DNA from: Hydra vulgaris
Lineage: Eukaryota > Cnidaria > Hydrozoa > Anthoathecata > Hydridae
NCBI RefSeq assembly: GCF_038396675.1
Contig: NC_088926.1
Coordinates: forward strand, 9,813,001-9,877,000
Direction: 5' to 3'
Length of the DNA stretch: 64,000 nt
Under the pieces are notes generated by a model. The model made no database searches, was not told where the DNA came from, and was given only the letters and a program-made list of their open reading frames with translations. A program made the position numbers and the translations under genes. Shown piece by piece: positions 1-13,299 of the stretch (position 1 is the first letter of the stretch; every line of letters begins with the position of its first letter).

Positions 1-771
1 TTTTATAAAAGAAAGCTCAGTTGTTATAATTTAACAGGTTACTCTTCACTGAACAAAAAAGCATATTGTGTATTATGGCATAAAGGTATGTCTAGTTGTT
101 CTGGTAACGATATTGCTAGTGCTGTGATATGTATGCTAAATCAAGTTTACAAGGATCTTCCTAATATTGACAAGTTTTTACTTTGGTTTGATTCTTGTGT
201 TCCACAAAATAGAAACAGTCATGTCAGCTGCATTGCGTGAGTTCCTTATTGATCATCCAAATATTGAAACCATTGAACAAAAGTATTGTGAGCCAGGGCA
301 TCGCTCCATTCAAGAATGTGATAATATACATAGATTGAGAAATCATTACATTCGGCAGAAATATTCAGCCCTCCCGAGTTGGTAAAAGCAATGTTAAATG
401 TTAACCAACGTAAACCATTTTTTGTATACCAAATGCAAAAAAAGGACATCAAAAATTTCTCAAAAATTGCTTGTCTTATGAACTACAAAAGGGTTCCGTA
501 CTTTAATGTCAAAACACTTGCATATAGGTCTAATGCTCCTGGTCATGTGTATTTCAAGAATCGTTTTACAGATATTTATAAAGAGGCACGGCTGTCTAAG
601 CCAAAAAACACTAGAGGATCAGGAAGTAATCTTGAAGAACCATCAATTCCATTGGCATCTTGTTTTCCACATAATATTGAAATTTCTAGTGAGAAAGTAA
701 AAGACATTGTTTCTATGTACCCATACATGCCAGCTGTAGATGTTTGTTTCTATAAAACCTTATTTCAGTAG
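1..771 (+). pseudogene. Broken transposase-like gene (uncharacterised 'D-x-C-x-x-QNRN' family), 3' part
   Basis: Coding similarity runs from the window edge in frame 1 (to a stop at 238-240), then frame 2 (about 226-385), then frame 1 again (about 370-771). At least two frameshifts therefore break it, and its 5' part lies outside the window. Visible landmarks are WHKGMSS, SGNDIASA, LWFDSCVPQNRNS, CEPGHRSIQE and a C-terminal stretch with VKDIVSMYPYMP. The Asp in WFDSC followed by QNRN resembles the SDGCSGQNKN motif of the minus-strand remnant at 55.6-56.9 kb, so I infer the same broad DDE-like family. I know this pattern as a multi-copy uncharacterised protein in invertebrate genomes but cannot name a superfamily. 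A transposon relic is the likely reading; a decayed host gene is less likely. Confidence 0.55.
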
Positions 772-1743
772 TTTTTTTTCAACTCTTCATCCGGAAACAA
801 ATTTCATTTTAATTGTTTTATTTATATACTTTAGTTATGTTATGCAACATTCAGTTTTATAAGTTGTATAAGTTGTATAAGGTTCATTCAAACTGTTATT
901 AACATGTTATTTGTATTAAAAACTTGGTTTATTTTCAATAAATCTTTTTAGATAGAAATGATTTTCTTTAAATAATATAGCTCTTGTTAAAAGCTGCCCA
1001 TCCTTCCGGAAGCAATATCAGTTGAATTCTGTCTAAGTAGCAATAAGAAAGGTAATTATATCATCCCATCCGTTTAAGTTTTCCAACAAAGTGTTTTAGG
1101 TTTCTATATTTGCGTTTAAATCCCTAAGTTAAAAGTAATTTGTTGTAATTCATTTGCTTTTCGCAAAGCGTTTAAATTGTTTTTACTAAAATATGGAGAT
1201 AGCACAAAATAATATTAACGCAAAATGTATCTATCGAAATTATCTCCAAACAGGGTCGGGCCATAATAGCAATTTGAGCAACTTACTTTTTTTTTCAAAA
1301 CAATTAACTATTTTTAGTATATAGCCAAGTATTGAAAAAAGTTTTCATTATTGAAAAATATACTGCCAATTCTACTGCATTTCAGTGTAAAACTTCAACT
1401 TGAATTATCTCAGTTTAAACCAATGCAGAGTTAAAACCAAATAATTCTAACCTGACGATATGCGTTAAAATTTTGTTTCCATGGAATCATTAGAACTCAC
1501 ACTACCGTAATTCTAATTGTAATTTAACGTTTAATTTTTAATTTTGTAATATATGGCTGATGATTGATGTTAGGCATGAAACTTAAAGTTCCATAATAAA
1601 AGTTTTTTCTTAATCGTTTTTAATTATAATTATAAATCGCTCTGTTTTGAAATTTATATATAACCAAAATAAATTTCCTAAATATTGAGCACTTTTAAAC
1701 GAACAAGAGTTTTGTATTATTTTAATAGAACACTAAATCAAAC

Positions 1744-1746
<3 letters not shown>
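772..1746. other. AT-rich non-coding stretch
   Basis: No open frame or recognisable motif beyond homopolymer runs. Short direct repeats of the type 'ataagttgtataagttgtataag' occur just after the broken gene, near 860-885. Confidence 0.5.
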
Positions 1747-1747
<1 letters not shown>

Positions 1748-1838
<91 letters not shown>

Positions 1839-1839
1839 A

Positions 1840-1915
<76 letters not shown>
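1748..1915. repeat. (TA)n microsatellite
   Basis: Almost pure TA dinucleotides for about 170 bp with two interruptions near 1824 and 1841. Open frames through it (poly Tyr-Ile) are artefacts. Confidence 0.97.
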
Positions 1916-1918
<3 letters not shown>

Positions 1919-2198
1919 TTTATTTAAAGAAAATCATAATAAAGTATTGACGCCAATTGTTTGTTGAAAAAAAAGTACAGACATATGTAATTTTCCGGAT
2001 TTATCAGAAATTAGTCCGGATGAGCCGAAAAAATACAGCAACCTGGTTTTTTATAAAAACCGGATATTTTTTTTTTAAATATAGAAATATTACCAAAATT
2101 TAAATGTCTTGTGAACAAATCAGTTTAATATGTTGAACATTTCCTTATTTGTAAGCCTATTTCCTCATTTTGTATTTAAGCGACGCATTGTGCATTGT

Positions 2199-2295
2199 TT
2201 AGGAAGGAGGCGTAAACTTCCGATTAAATGCTCATCTGCGGAGCTCTGTGATAAGATCGTAAGGGTTTCATGGGGCACCAAATAAAAAATACAAC
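2199..2295 (+). repeat. SINE 3' fragment
   Basis: The segment GGAAGGAGGCGTAAACTTCC, followed by a GCGGAGCTCTGTGATAAGA motif and a GGGGCACCAAATAAA tail, matches the body and tail of the complete tRNA-derived SINE at 24565-24745. The tRNA-like head is missing, so this is a 5'-truncated copy. Confidence 0.8.
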
Positions 2296-4320
2296 AGCAG
2301 TGTAAACTTCTCGACTTATATTTACAAGTTATTCAATGATAAATTAATATAGAAGTAAAAAGGTTTTGAAAAAATTCCAAGATATAACAAATATATTAAA
2401 AAAACTATTTAGAGGAAGCCAATATGTTACCCATTAAAGTATTGACAATTTTAATCAAACCTCTGTTTTAAACAAAAAAGAAAGTGCAAGTCAAAAAAAA
2501 TTGCAAGATATTGCTGAGTTTCATAATGTAGAATTAATTGCTGAGTTTCATAATGTAAAATTACAGAGGATAATTTCAATATAATTAAAAACTTTATAAT
2601 TGTCAAACTTTAAGTCAATGTTTAATGGTTGTAAATGTAGTGAATGTTGTTCATTAAATGCTGGAAAGTTAATACTAAAAAACAATTTACAAAATAAAAA
2701 TGGGTTCTCATATGAGTTATAGTTATCATTTGATATGTGTAAGTTCTTTGCAAACTTTGATATGACATACAAGCCTTGAACCAATTCTACCGTCTCCTGG
2801 AAAACTTGTTGCTGCTGTAAAGTTGAATGCTATTGTGGCTTACATATATATATTGATAAAAGGTTTTCAAAATTATTAATAAATTATACTATTAACCCAT
2901 TCAATAATGATTTTCAAGGAGTAATTAATGTTTTAAAAACTTGAGGCGTAACTAATGGACGGTTTATGAATAAAGCTAAACTAAGTTAAACGATGTGTTG
3001 CATTTATCAAAAGCAAAGAATGTGTCTATTAACAAAAGCAAAGTAAAACCAGAAGTTGAGAGAAAAAATGATTCTTGGATAAATAGGCAGAAGTAAAACC
3101 AGTGCTTTTTTATGAATGTGGAACATTTTATTTGTAATTTTATTATTGTTTTTCGATTATCTCCATATTTTTGATTATCTCCATATTAGATTTATAGTAA
3201 ATCTGATAAAGTTAAAAAAGGATATCTCCAGATAGGTTAATTTTTTTTCTTTGAAATTTTCCAATTTTGTTCCAAATACATTGGAAAAGGACTGGAAGCA
3301 GAATAAATATTTTTGCTTGATTATAAGTTTTGATTTTTATAATCACCCAACAAGACCTACCCGGTAGAACTAGAAACTATTATGGCAATGTCTCTTTGGA
3401 AATATACCAGTAAAATGGATAAAACTGCTTGGGTACCTAAGTTAACATATAAGTAGCTGAAATACCAAAGGGCGTTTAAAAAGGATGTTTACTTTATGAA
3501 AAATCCTTTTTTTAAACAATATGCTAAAACAGAAGAAATATTGAATAAATGAGGCAAGTATTCAATCTTTTTTTTTTTTTAATGCGAATTTGAAGTAAAA
3601 CATAACATAAGTAGATTAACTTGAACAATGAAGATTAATTATTAAAGAAAATCATTTGAATTGGGGTTGACCACCTTAAAGACTGTACGAACATGTTAAA
3701 TTCAAATAATGTATCGATAATTTATTTTACATTTGTACACTTTTCATTACAAAGAGTATCCATATTTAAATCTCCGGCAAAGGAAACATGTTTATTTTGT
3801 TTGAATAATCCTAATAATATGAATAAACCTCATAATAAATAATCCTAAAGCAATTCAGAAAGCTAAATTTTTTGGAAGAGTACAGAATTTTTTGAGTTAG
3901 GCAAACTTGCATCTTTCCAAGTTCTGAAAAACATATTACGTCAAAAACATAGTTTGATGAATAATAAAAAAGTTTAATTGATTCAAAATTTTGCTCATAG
4001 ATCGTATACTTATGATCAAAATGATTATACCTTAATTTGTTTTAGCTTTCAGAAATTCCTCAGGTTTATTATATTCATTACTTAAACAATTAATATATAC
4101 TTCAGTTAAAAAACTGTATCCACTTGCATTAGTTTTCAAATTTTCTAAAAGAGGAAGTATCGTGCTAGTTTGATTATTTATATTGTTAAGAATTAATTTT
4201 AACTCATATTGTATTAGTCTTTAAATAAAACATAATAATTAGATTAAAGTAGAAAACTTAATAAAAAATTACTTCTTTGCACCAACTTCGCTTATATTAT
4301 GCGATTTTATATTAACTTCC
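2296..4320. other. AT-rich non-coding stretch
   Basis: No convincing gene. Short duplications are visible: 'attgctgagtttcataatgta' occurs twice at 2510-2560, and 'gattatctccatatt' occurs twice at 3157-3188. A weak coding-like piece near 3340-3555 contains stops and is unidentified. Confidence 0.5.
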
Positions 4321-4599
4321 AATTAAATTCGTGTAAAAAATGTTTTTTGCAAAAACCGTGTTGAACCCCTTCTCCATTTGAAACCTACTTGCGTTGGCCC
4401 TGTTCTCAAAGATTTGTATGCATCAATATCTCTAGCAAAGACGAATAAACTAAAAATGAAAGACGTACATCCATTCAGTAGGGAAATAGATAGAATTGTC
4501 ATCACAAGTCTGTATGTTGGTTACAAGAAGTCCAACGAACGTTCTGTACCCGCTAGAATTGAAATCTTGCAGAAAATATTTTTATAAACAAACAAAAGT

Positions 4600-5493
4600 A
4601 AATTTTTTTCTTATTGCTTTTTTTCAGAAATATGTTTTGGTTATTAAAAATATATGTGTAAATATATTTTTAAATAACCAAATGATTGCAGTAATATTAA
4701 TTTTTTTTTAACGATAATTGTTAATCAAAGTGAACTTAACAAACTCAAACTTTAGATGGTTTAGTGTCGTAGACGTATTTAATAGTTATGATAAAAGACA
4801 TAAAACATAAAACACATAAAACATTGATAAAATTTATTTATCACAAGTGTAATTCTCGAAAATATATATTTCTAGCGGGTAATGTGCCAACCCCAACCTC
4901 TGTCGCCCCCTACTCGGCCCTGCCCTCCACGACGCTAAACCTCAATCCGCCACATATATACATATATATATATAATCATAATCATAATCATATATATATT
5001 CTGAAAATAAATTTTCACGGCTATTTACAAATAGTAATGAAATACTAATCTCAAGTAAATACCTTAAAAAATTAGTTTATTTATATACAATTAATCTTAG
5101 TAATAATAATAATAATAGCATAATAAATAATAGTAATAACAATAATAACAACAATAATAACAACAGTAATAATAATAAAGTAATTATAAGAATTTAAATA
5201 AATCGGTATTACTTTTCATACAGCAATCGTTTTTACTTACAAAGTTACAGTAACAAACAGTAATAAACTGACAAAACGTAACAACTAACAATGACATAAA
5301 AATGGCTATTGCTAGAAAAATTATAAAGATTTAGTAAATATATTAATATAATCATAGTTGTTATAATATAATAATCAAAATGTATTGCAAATATTATGAC
5401 CAAATAAATAAATACAATATAAACAGAAAAACACTGAGAAAATCAAAACAAAACACAAGTTACAACAAACATTACAAACAAAAAATTACCTTT

Positions 5494-5532
<39 letters not shown>

Positions 5533-5712
5533 ATATTAAAAAAAATGATAATACACGGTAGAATAAAACATATGTGATAAATGGCTAAAATGAAAATTTA
5601 TATATCATTAAAAATAAATAATAATTAAAAATAAATAAATAAATGACTAACAAAAAATAATAAGTAAAACTATATACGCTAAAAAACTGAAGAAAAATAA
5701 ATAAATAAATAA
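4600..5712. other. Low-complexity A-rich DNA with AAT/AAC repeats and poly-A
   Basis: Imperfect (AAT)n/(AAC)n repeats cover about 5098-5180 and an uninterrupted run of about 35 A lies at 5497-5531. A small GC-richer island with several CCC runs sits at 4885-4950. No gene is supported. Confidence 0.7.
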
Positions 5713-5715
5713 TCC

Positions 5716-5779
5716 TAAGAAATATATGAAAGAAAACTAAAGAAATATATGAAAGAAAACTAAAGAAATATATGAAAAA
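5716..5779. repeat. 23-bp tandem repeat, about 3 copies
   Basis: The unit 'taaagaaatatatgaaagaa' plus 'aac' repeats almost exactly three times, the last copy being partial. Confidence 0.85.
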
Positions 5780-5799
5780 ATAATAAAAATCTTGATTTT

Positions 5800-6149
<350 letters not shown>

Positions 6150-6260
6150 GTAATATTATAAATATATTTAAAAGTTAACAAATAAAAAAAAAATTAAAAA
6201 AAAAATTAATTAAATTACAATTACAACGCAGATAATACAAACGCTTAATAGCATAAGATA

Positions 6261-8595
6261 CCGTAATTTTGGGTAACTTTGCACGACCGTGGGTAACATT
6301 GCACTACTAAAGTCAAAAATATTTTATTGTCCAGCAGTTAAAATTTTTAACTGCAAAGCACCTTTGAAGTCAGCTGCTTATTCTAGTTTTAATACAAAAA
6401 AGTGTAAAAAAGTCATTTTAACGAGTTTTCTTTCTACGCAAGTAGTTTTACTTAAACATAGAAAAAAGTCACGCAAATAATTTCTTGCAATTTTTTTCTT
6501 TTAAGCAGATCAGAATTTTAAGGTAAGTAAACAGCATAACATGCTCATCATAATATTAATTTGAATTATTTTATGTTTTAATGCGGTCGTCAGTAAAGGT
6601 GAAGAAAAATTACTAAATTTTGTAAATAAGTTACTATTTCGGATTAAACTGGGATAACTTTGCACAATGTGCAAGATAACCACAACTGTCTTTAATCATC
6701 TAAAAACAATACTTTTTAAAACTTGAAGTAAATTTTATATATAAGCATAATTATTACATATATTTTTATTGTTTTTATTAACACTTTTTGCTTATTCCTG
6801 AATAACACTCATGTTTTTTCTAGATGTCAAGTTGTTACAAAGCCAGAAAATATAAAGATTATACAAATAATGACCTATCCAAATGTCTTGAGGAGGTAAA
6901 ATGTAAAAAGCTGACACAAAAGCAAGCTGCTGCTAAATATGGCATCAGTCGAAGAACGGTTTGTTACAATTTAAAAGGAAAACACAACTTAAAACCTGGT
7001 AAGCATACTTCTTTTCCAAATTCGAGGAAGCTGCTTTTGTGAATTGTACTATTCAATTGAGTGATTTTGGATTTCCAATTGGTAAAGAAGATTTACGTCA
7101 TATTATGAATAATTATCTAATTAGTTTAAAAAAAAAAGTAAAAGAGTTTAAAATCTTTCCTGGGCCTGATTTAGTTAACTCATTTTTACAAAGACATCCA
7201 CAACTTACAAGTAAATTTGTGCCAAACTTAAAAAAATCTCGAGCAATGGTTAATGAAGAACTTTTAAAGGATTATATTTAGCAATTAACAAAAACCGCAC
7301 AAAATGTACCTCCAAGCAACATATATAATTACGATGAAACAAATTTGAGTGATGATCCAAATATAAGAAACACTTCTAAGACAAGTATTTCCATTATGAT
7401 ATCAGGTAATGCTGCAGGTGAAGTTCTACCACCGTTTGTAGTTTATAAAGCTGTAAATCTTTGGTCAACTTGGTGTGAAGGAGGTCATAAAGGAGTCAGA
7501 TACTTTAACACTAAAAGTGGTTGTTTTGACGTAGCAGCTTTTGAAGAGTGGTTTTTTTCTATAGTTTTACCTTCTTTAAAAAAAAAATCAGAACTTAAAG
7601 TTTTGTTATGCGATAACTTATCCTCTCATATCTCTCCAAAAGTAATTAATGCCTAAGAAAAAAATGAAATACTATTTGTTTGCCTGCCACCTAATAGCAT
7701 GCATATAACTCAACCTCTAGATGTGGCTTTCTTTAAACCTTTAAAAACAACTTGGCGTAGAACTATTACAGAGTACAAAGATTCTAAGAGTGCCATGATT
7801 ACAGTTCTAGCTCAAAATCATTGAGTAGAATTGAAAATAAACTTGTAAACAAAAATAATAAGAATGAGAAATCAAGCTCAGAAAATTTGAGACATGTGAA
7901 CTTTTTCCTTGACAAATTACAAGTGCCAAAGAAAACAGTGCTTATGTGAAGCCAATTGTAATAATATTAAATGCTTGTTTGACACAAGAAAATTTTTATG
8001 AATGGGACAATATTTGTTTCACATTAGGAAGCCTTAAAAAATAACCTAAACTAGAGTACTTGACAAAGTACCTCTATTAGACTTTCATTTCTTTTGAAGT
8101 TTGCTTAGCTTTTATTTTTTATTTTAAAGATATATAATTGCCTACATTAAAAGAAATTTTGTGTTTTTAGTTTTTAATGTGGCCATGTTTCTTTTATCAT
8201 GTTAAACTTTTTAATAACCAAAACAATGGTAAATCTGATTTTTTTTTTTTTTTTTTTTTTTTATTCGTTATTAAACTCTTGATAAAATCTCCTTCAAACA
8301 GTTTAATAAAAAGAGTTTAAATAGCAAAATTCATATAAACGGTAAAGTTTTTTTCAAATTTTATAAGGCTGTGCAAAGTTATCCAAAACCCCGGTTAACT
8401 TAAAACATAATTTAGGCACCCATAAAAAATCATTTTTAAATGGTTAAAAAAATAGATTCTAATAATAACAGTTTTGAATAGTCCAAAGAAAATTTTTGGC
8501 AAGTTTATATAAATATTAGAGAAGTTTTAAGCCAATTTTTAGAAACACAAAGCAGAAAATTTCAACTTTTTGCGCTAAGTTACCCAAATTTACGG
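6261..8595 (+). mobile_element. pogo-type (Tc1/mariner superfamily) DNA transposon, degraded
   Basis: The left end CCGTAATTTTGGGTAACTT (6261-6279) is repeated inverted at the right end, where the sequence closes with TTACGG at 8595. A TA dinucleotide flanks both sides (6259-6260 and 8596-8597), the target duplication expected for Tc1/mariner insertions. The GGGTAAC motif recurs just inside the left end at 6290-6296, and related GATAACTTTGCAC and TGCAAAGTTATCC copies lie at 6651-6665 and 8372-8384; these may be transposase-binding repeats. The element is 2335 bp and contains one damaged pogo transposase on the + strand. Confidence 0.88.
6824..7823 (+). pseudogene. pogo/Tigger-like transposase, broken
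   Basis: The first segment (6824-7030) encodes a psq-type helix-turn-helix: KKLTQKQAAAKYGISRRTV. Reading then shifts from frame 2 to frame 1 near 7030, by frameshift or a lost intron. The frame-1 part (7039-7823) has in-frame stops at 7279 (TAG) and 7654 (TAA) but otherwise reads well. It contains a CENP-B-like segment (FLQRHPQLTSKFVPNLKKSR), the first catalytic block YNYDETNL, the second block VLLCDNLSSHIS and the third block ITQPLDVAFFKPLK. Together these are the DDE_1 catalytic layout of pogo/Tigger elements, which cut and paste DNA at TA sites. The stops mean this copy cannot make active enzyme. Confidence 0.88.
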
Positions 8596-8597
8596 TA

Positions 8598-9832
8598 TCA
8601 ACAATTAGCATTAGCATAAATTGTTTGATTTTTATACGAAATAAAAGTCAGATAATCAAGACAAAAATCATTGAGTAATGATGACTTTTTCAGTTTAGTT
8701 ATTTTGTTTTTTAGATCTTGTTTTGAATGAAATATTTAAATTTAAAGTTATTTTCTACTCAAAAACGTTTTCATTCTCTTTTGAATTTTTCTTAAAAGAA
8801 GTTAAGAAGAGTTTTATTTTTAATAATGTTTTGAAAGAAATTTCTCTTAATAGTCTACGACATTGAATTTGAAATGAATTGAGTTTTTAACGAGATCATG
8901 GAAAAATATAATTATTGATGGAAAATTTTATGAGAAATTTTGGTAAAGTAAGAGTAAGAGATATTTGGAGATAAACCGTGTTTTGATTTAAAAATGAAAA
9001 GCGTTACTTTGCATATATACAAGCTTATAAACATTGAATGGATTTTAATTAATTTTCTTTAATAGAAATTCTTCGTTAACAGTTCTGTTAACCCCAAATA
9101 TAGTCCTGCATGCATGTTTTTGTTTAGCATAGATTTTCTTAAGTTTCCCATAGTTTATACTTCTTATGCATGTTAAAAAGGTTCTACGTCATTTATAAGA
9201 TGAATAATATACCTACACACTATGCAGCAATATATCTAAAAATGCTTTCCTTTAGCTTCAGTTAAAACTTTTTTATTCAAAGCATTTTAATTACGGTAAA
9301 TGTTTCATTCGTCTGCAAATTATTGAAGAATTTCAAAACGCATCCTTATTTCTGCTACACATAAATAAAGTTGACAAATCAAAGTTGCAAATAACGAGAA
9401 TATTTTATTCCCCTTTAATCTGCTTTATCTATTTACAGTTGTTTATGCTTCTATTCAATATGTTCACAGGTTTCATCAGCTCCAACTTAACTACGTCTAT
9501 CTACAGAATCAATAATAGTAACTTATTCACACACACCAGTCTCGATCAATTAGTGTCTATCATTATTTGTGATAAATACAAAAGCAAATTTTGCTATTAT
9601 TCAAACTGTTCAAGAAAACAGAATTTCTTTAGAGTTATTAATAAGTTAAACTTTTTAATTAGCGATACAATTAAAGCTATACAGTTGAGAATAATAAAGA
9701 TAAGAAAGTAAAGTAATAAATGTCATTCTTTACATTTTTTGGTACAAACAAACTGAATGCCTAACGTGCATTTTGGAAAGCATGAAAAAAAAAGTTTGAC
9801 ATTTTAAATTTTTGCATGTGAAACTACTGCTT
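8598..9832. other. AT-rich non-coding stretch
   Basis: A 108-codon open frame at 9385-9711 is present, but its composition is unremarkable and it shows no domain, so I do not call it. Nothing else is seen. Confidence 0.5.
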
Positions 9833-10209
9833 ATTTTCATTAGTAATATAATGTACTACAAATTTTCATTAGTAATATAATGTACTACAAATTTTCATTA
9901 GTAATATAATGTACTACAAATTTTCATTAGTAATATAATGTACTACAAATTTTCATTAGTAATATAATGTACTACAAATTTTCATTAGTAATATAATGTA
10001 CTACAAATTTTCATTAGTAATATAATGTACTACAAATTTTCATTAGTAATATAATGTACTACAAATTTTCATTAGTAATATAATGTACTACAAATTTTCA
10101 TTAGTAATATAATGTACTACAACTTTTCATTAGTAATATAATGTACTACAAATTTTCATTAGTAATATAATGTACTACAAATTTTCATTAGTAATATAAT
10201 GTACTACAA
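9833..10209. repeat. 29-bp minisatellite, 13 copies
   Basis: The unit attttcattagtaatataa + tgtactacaa (29 bp, overlapping at the join) repeats 13 times in 377 bp with essentially one variant base (caaC at about 10123). Each unit carries TAGTA and TACTA, which are reverse complements, so single units could fold weakly. The homogeneity implies recent expansion or gene conversion. Confidence 0.95.
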
Positions 10210-10364
10210 ATTTTTTTTCAAGATTGTTTAAAAGTCATGTAAACAGTTATAATAACTGGGAGAAAACTTAAAATTGGTTCTACAGTCTTAAAGAGCATAA
10301 ATGGTGCGATCATATACCTATTAGGTCTAGCCAACCTACAAACAACCAACCAACTTACTGTCTA

Positions 10365-10580
10365 CCTACCAAGTATATACCTACCTCCTATTTATTTACC
10401 TACCTATTTTCTACTAACCTACCTAATTCCTACTAACTTACTATTTATTTCCTAACCTACTATTTATTTCCTAACCTACTATTTATTTCCTTATTACCTA
10501 ATTCCTACTAAAATCATATTTATTTACCTACCTAATACCTACTATACTACCTATTTCCTACAAACCTACTATTACTTATT
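10365..10580. repeat. Degenerate CTACCTA/CCTACTATTTA repeat
   Basis: Imperfect short repeats of ACCTACCT, CCTAATTCCTACTAA and CCTACTATTTATTT dominate this stretch. It looks like an eroded tetranucleotide-based minisatellite. Confidence 0.75.
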
Positions 10581-12724
10581 TATGCCATGAGGAAGTGCTT
10601 AAATACTAATGTTGATTGAATGTCCACTCGTTTGTTTCATCAAATTCTAAACATTTTTTGTTTCAGATTGAGCATATTACAGATTTGAATTGTTTATCAT
10701 AAACAAAACTGAGGTGAGAAAATAGAAGATATTTGTTTTATTTTTACGCTCGAATTGTATGTAGAATTAATTTACAAAAATATCTTACAAATTATTCAAT
10801 ATCAAAATACAACAGTATAAAAAAAGTTTTTTATTATTCTTTACTTTTTATATTTGACTCAAGAATTAGGTTTCCTTATCATGTGAGATAATGCTTGAAT
10901 CAAGAGAATTTTGAAGTAACTGGAATCGCTCTACGTGGGAGAACCATACAGGCTTCTACAACATGTGATAGACTGTAGTAAAAAAGTTTAAAGTTTTTAT
11001 TTTCTCTTATAAATAGAAAAATCCGAATTTTATATTTTATATCAGTTGTCTAACCTGCATCTAGATTTACCATTCTTAAATTAAATATAAATTTTTTAAT
11101 CGTTTTTTATTTTGTTATAATTTTGAAGATCATAAAAATTTTTTTTTTGCAACTTTCTGCACAAAAATTTGCTTTTTTTTTTTTTAAAAAAAAAAATCTC
11201 TTTTGTTATTCTAATTATAAAAAGAAAAAGCATTGTTCATATCCAGGTGATAACAGAATCAATACTGTAACTACCAAAATTGTATTAAATTAAATAAATA
11301 TAAAATAAATTAAATTAAATAAATATACGCATTAATAACATTTCTATACTAACAATTCATCATCAATAAAAATTTATTTTTCTTAAATGATGAAATGAAT
11401 TGAATAAAAATTCAAAGGAGCGTCTTTTAAAGTATTAGGGTTTTGTTTTTTTTCGTTAATTAAAACAATAACTTCTATTTGAATTCCTTTTTATATTTTC
11501 AGGAGTTATAATAAAAAAGATACGTTCATCTAAAATTGCATGTGAATTTGGTCCAAAAAACTGAAGTTTCAATTTTTAATTATAAACTACTTTAGCTGGG
11601 TAGATACTTGAAGAAAAGTTCATTTAAACGATTGAGATTTTAAAATTATCTTTTTGTAAGTGGAACTTTGTGTTTATTTATGGGATATTGTTTTCAAATA
11701 TAATTACTGCTGAGAGTTGGAAAATTCTTTGTTTTAATTTTCAAGATATGTCTAATTTTAAATTTTTGTAAGACTTACTAAAAACATATTCCATCATTAA
11801 AAAAAACGAGAAAAAATAAATAAAAAAACCATATTTGTGACAATTTAAATGGGATTTATCAATAGATTTAAAGTTTCATTAAAAATTTAATATCTGTTTT
11901 CTTTTAATATTCCCGACCGGTTGGGGATTGGGTCACAACGCAAGTCAAAAGATGTAAATAAAAAATTAATAGCATAAAAAATTGATAGCAGTTTAAATTT
12001 TACTATGTAAAAAAACGTTCTTCTTAAAACCAAATTAAATAATCATTTTTTAAAAAAATAAAAATAATTTAAAACAGTTAAATAAAAGATAAGAAAGAAA
12101 AACTTTTTAATAAACAAAAAAAATTACACATTTTGCTGTTTTTTTTTAAATGGGGCTTTATTTCTCGCCGTGAGATATTAATGGGTTCAATAAATATTTT
12201 TGCCTAATATTTGCTGCAACCTCAAAAGAAGCAAAAATGTTACCGTTTGTAAACGTAAAGTATTACACGTACAAAAATTTAGTAACTCGAAATTTTGTGA
12301 CAACCGAAATAATCTATTCACAATCCTTTAAAGATTCAACTTTTTTTTAAGAGAGAGAGTTCTTAAAGAAATCTATATTAATAGCTGTGGCCTAGAAAGC
12401 ATTTTTGTCAAAGTGGTTTGCCAGACATCTTTTAATTACTTTTTAAATTATTGAAAACGTGCTTATCTTAATATTTTTATTGTCGAAATAATCATTTTTT
12501 ATGAAAGATTATAAATTATAGAAACTTGTATTAGATACTTAGATATGTAATTAACTCAAACGAAAATGTAAAACAAAAACTGATAAAATAATTTAATTTT
12601 CAAAAAATTCTTCTGCAGCTTTAAAAAAAAATTTAGTTTATTTTAAAAACTTAAAAGAGTTTAAAGAATTACAATAGTTTAGCGACGGTTATTTTTATGC
12701 TCTATTTTTTTTTTTTTTTTTGAA
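10581..12724. other. AT-rich non-coding stretch
   Basis: No gene or repeat of note; poly-T and poly-A runs and short TAAAT repeats near 11285-11330. Confidence 0.5.
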
Positions 12725-12726
12725 CG

Positions 12727-12815
12727 GTGCGCCTGCCGTGGCCCAGAGGTTAAAGTTCTGACTCAGAACCAAGACGTCCGAAATTTGACGCCAGCTCTAT
12801 GTCAATAATTAAGAA
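12727..12815 (+). repeat. tRNA-derived SINE, 5' head only
   Basis: GCGCCTGCCGTGGCCCAGAG resembles a tRNA 5' end with a box-A-like block, and CCGAAATTTGACGCC lies where box B would be. The same sequence recurs in inverted orientation at 13474-13385 with a full SINE body, so this is a head fragment whose tail is missing or diverged. Confidence 0.7.
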
Positions 12816-13299
12816 ATTTGCTATAGTGAAAAAATACAGAAATGGGTCAGGCAGAAGAATGCTTTTGTCTGATTCATTTATGTACTTTTTAATAAAACTT
12901 GAATGTGCTCCTTTTTTTCTGCAGCTGTGATCACTCATTTTTCCTATGTATGGTCTAAAAAAAGCCAATTTTATCAAAAATTATAAATTTTTAGGTAATA
13001 AAAGAAAACTCAAGACAAAGCTGAATGCATACCGGACACCAGATTAAAATTTAAAGTCTTAACACCGGACCTTAGTTTTTAGGATCGAATAATCTCAAAA
13101 CAATGTTTATATCTCTGATTTCTTACAATTTTTTCAGTTCTGTAAGTATATAAGTATATACATAAGTATTATAAACAGAAAATGTTTTTCTAAAGTTACA
13201 AGATCTAATCATAAGAAATTAACGACTTGCAAAAAAGCGAGCTAACTGATGAAAATATATCTTGAATTTTTTGCTTTTTTGTTTCTGGTTATCAAAGCG

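Noticed and set aside
4378..4587. 69-codon open frame (KPTCVGPVLKDLYASISLAK...)
   Set aside because: It reads like protein, and the minus-strand frame also overlaps it, but I find no flanking exon, motif or family. Left uncalled.
9385..9711. 108-codon open frame
   Set aside because: No domain, splice context or homologous pattern recognised; chance open frame is plausible.
9833..10209. CRISPR-like array (29-bp repeats)
   Set aside because: The units abut with no spacers and the genome is eukaryotic; it is a minisatellite.
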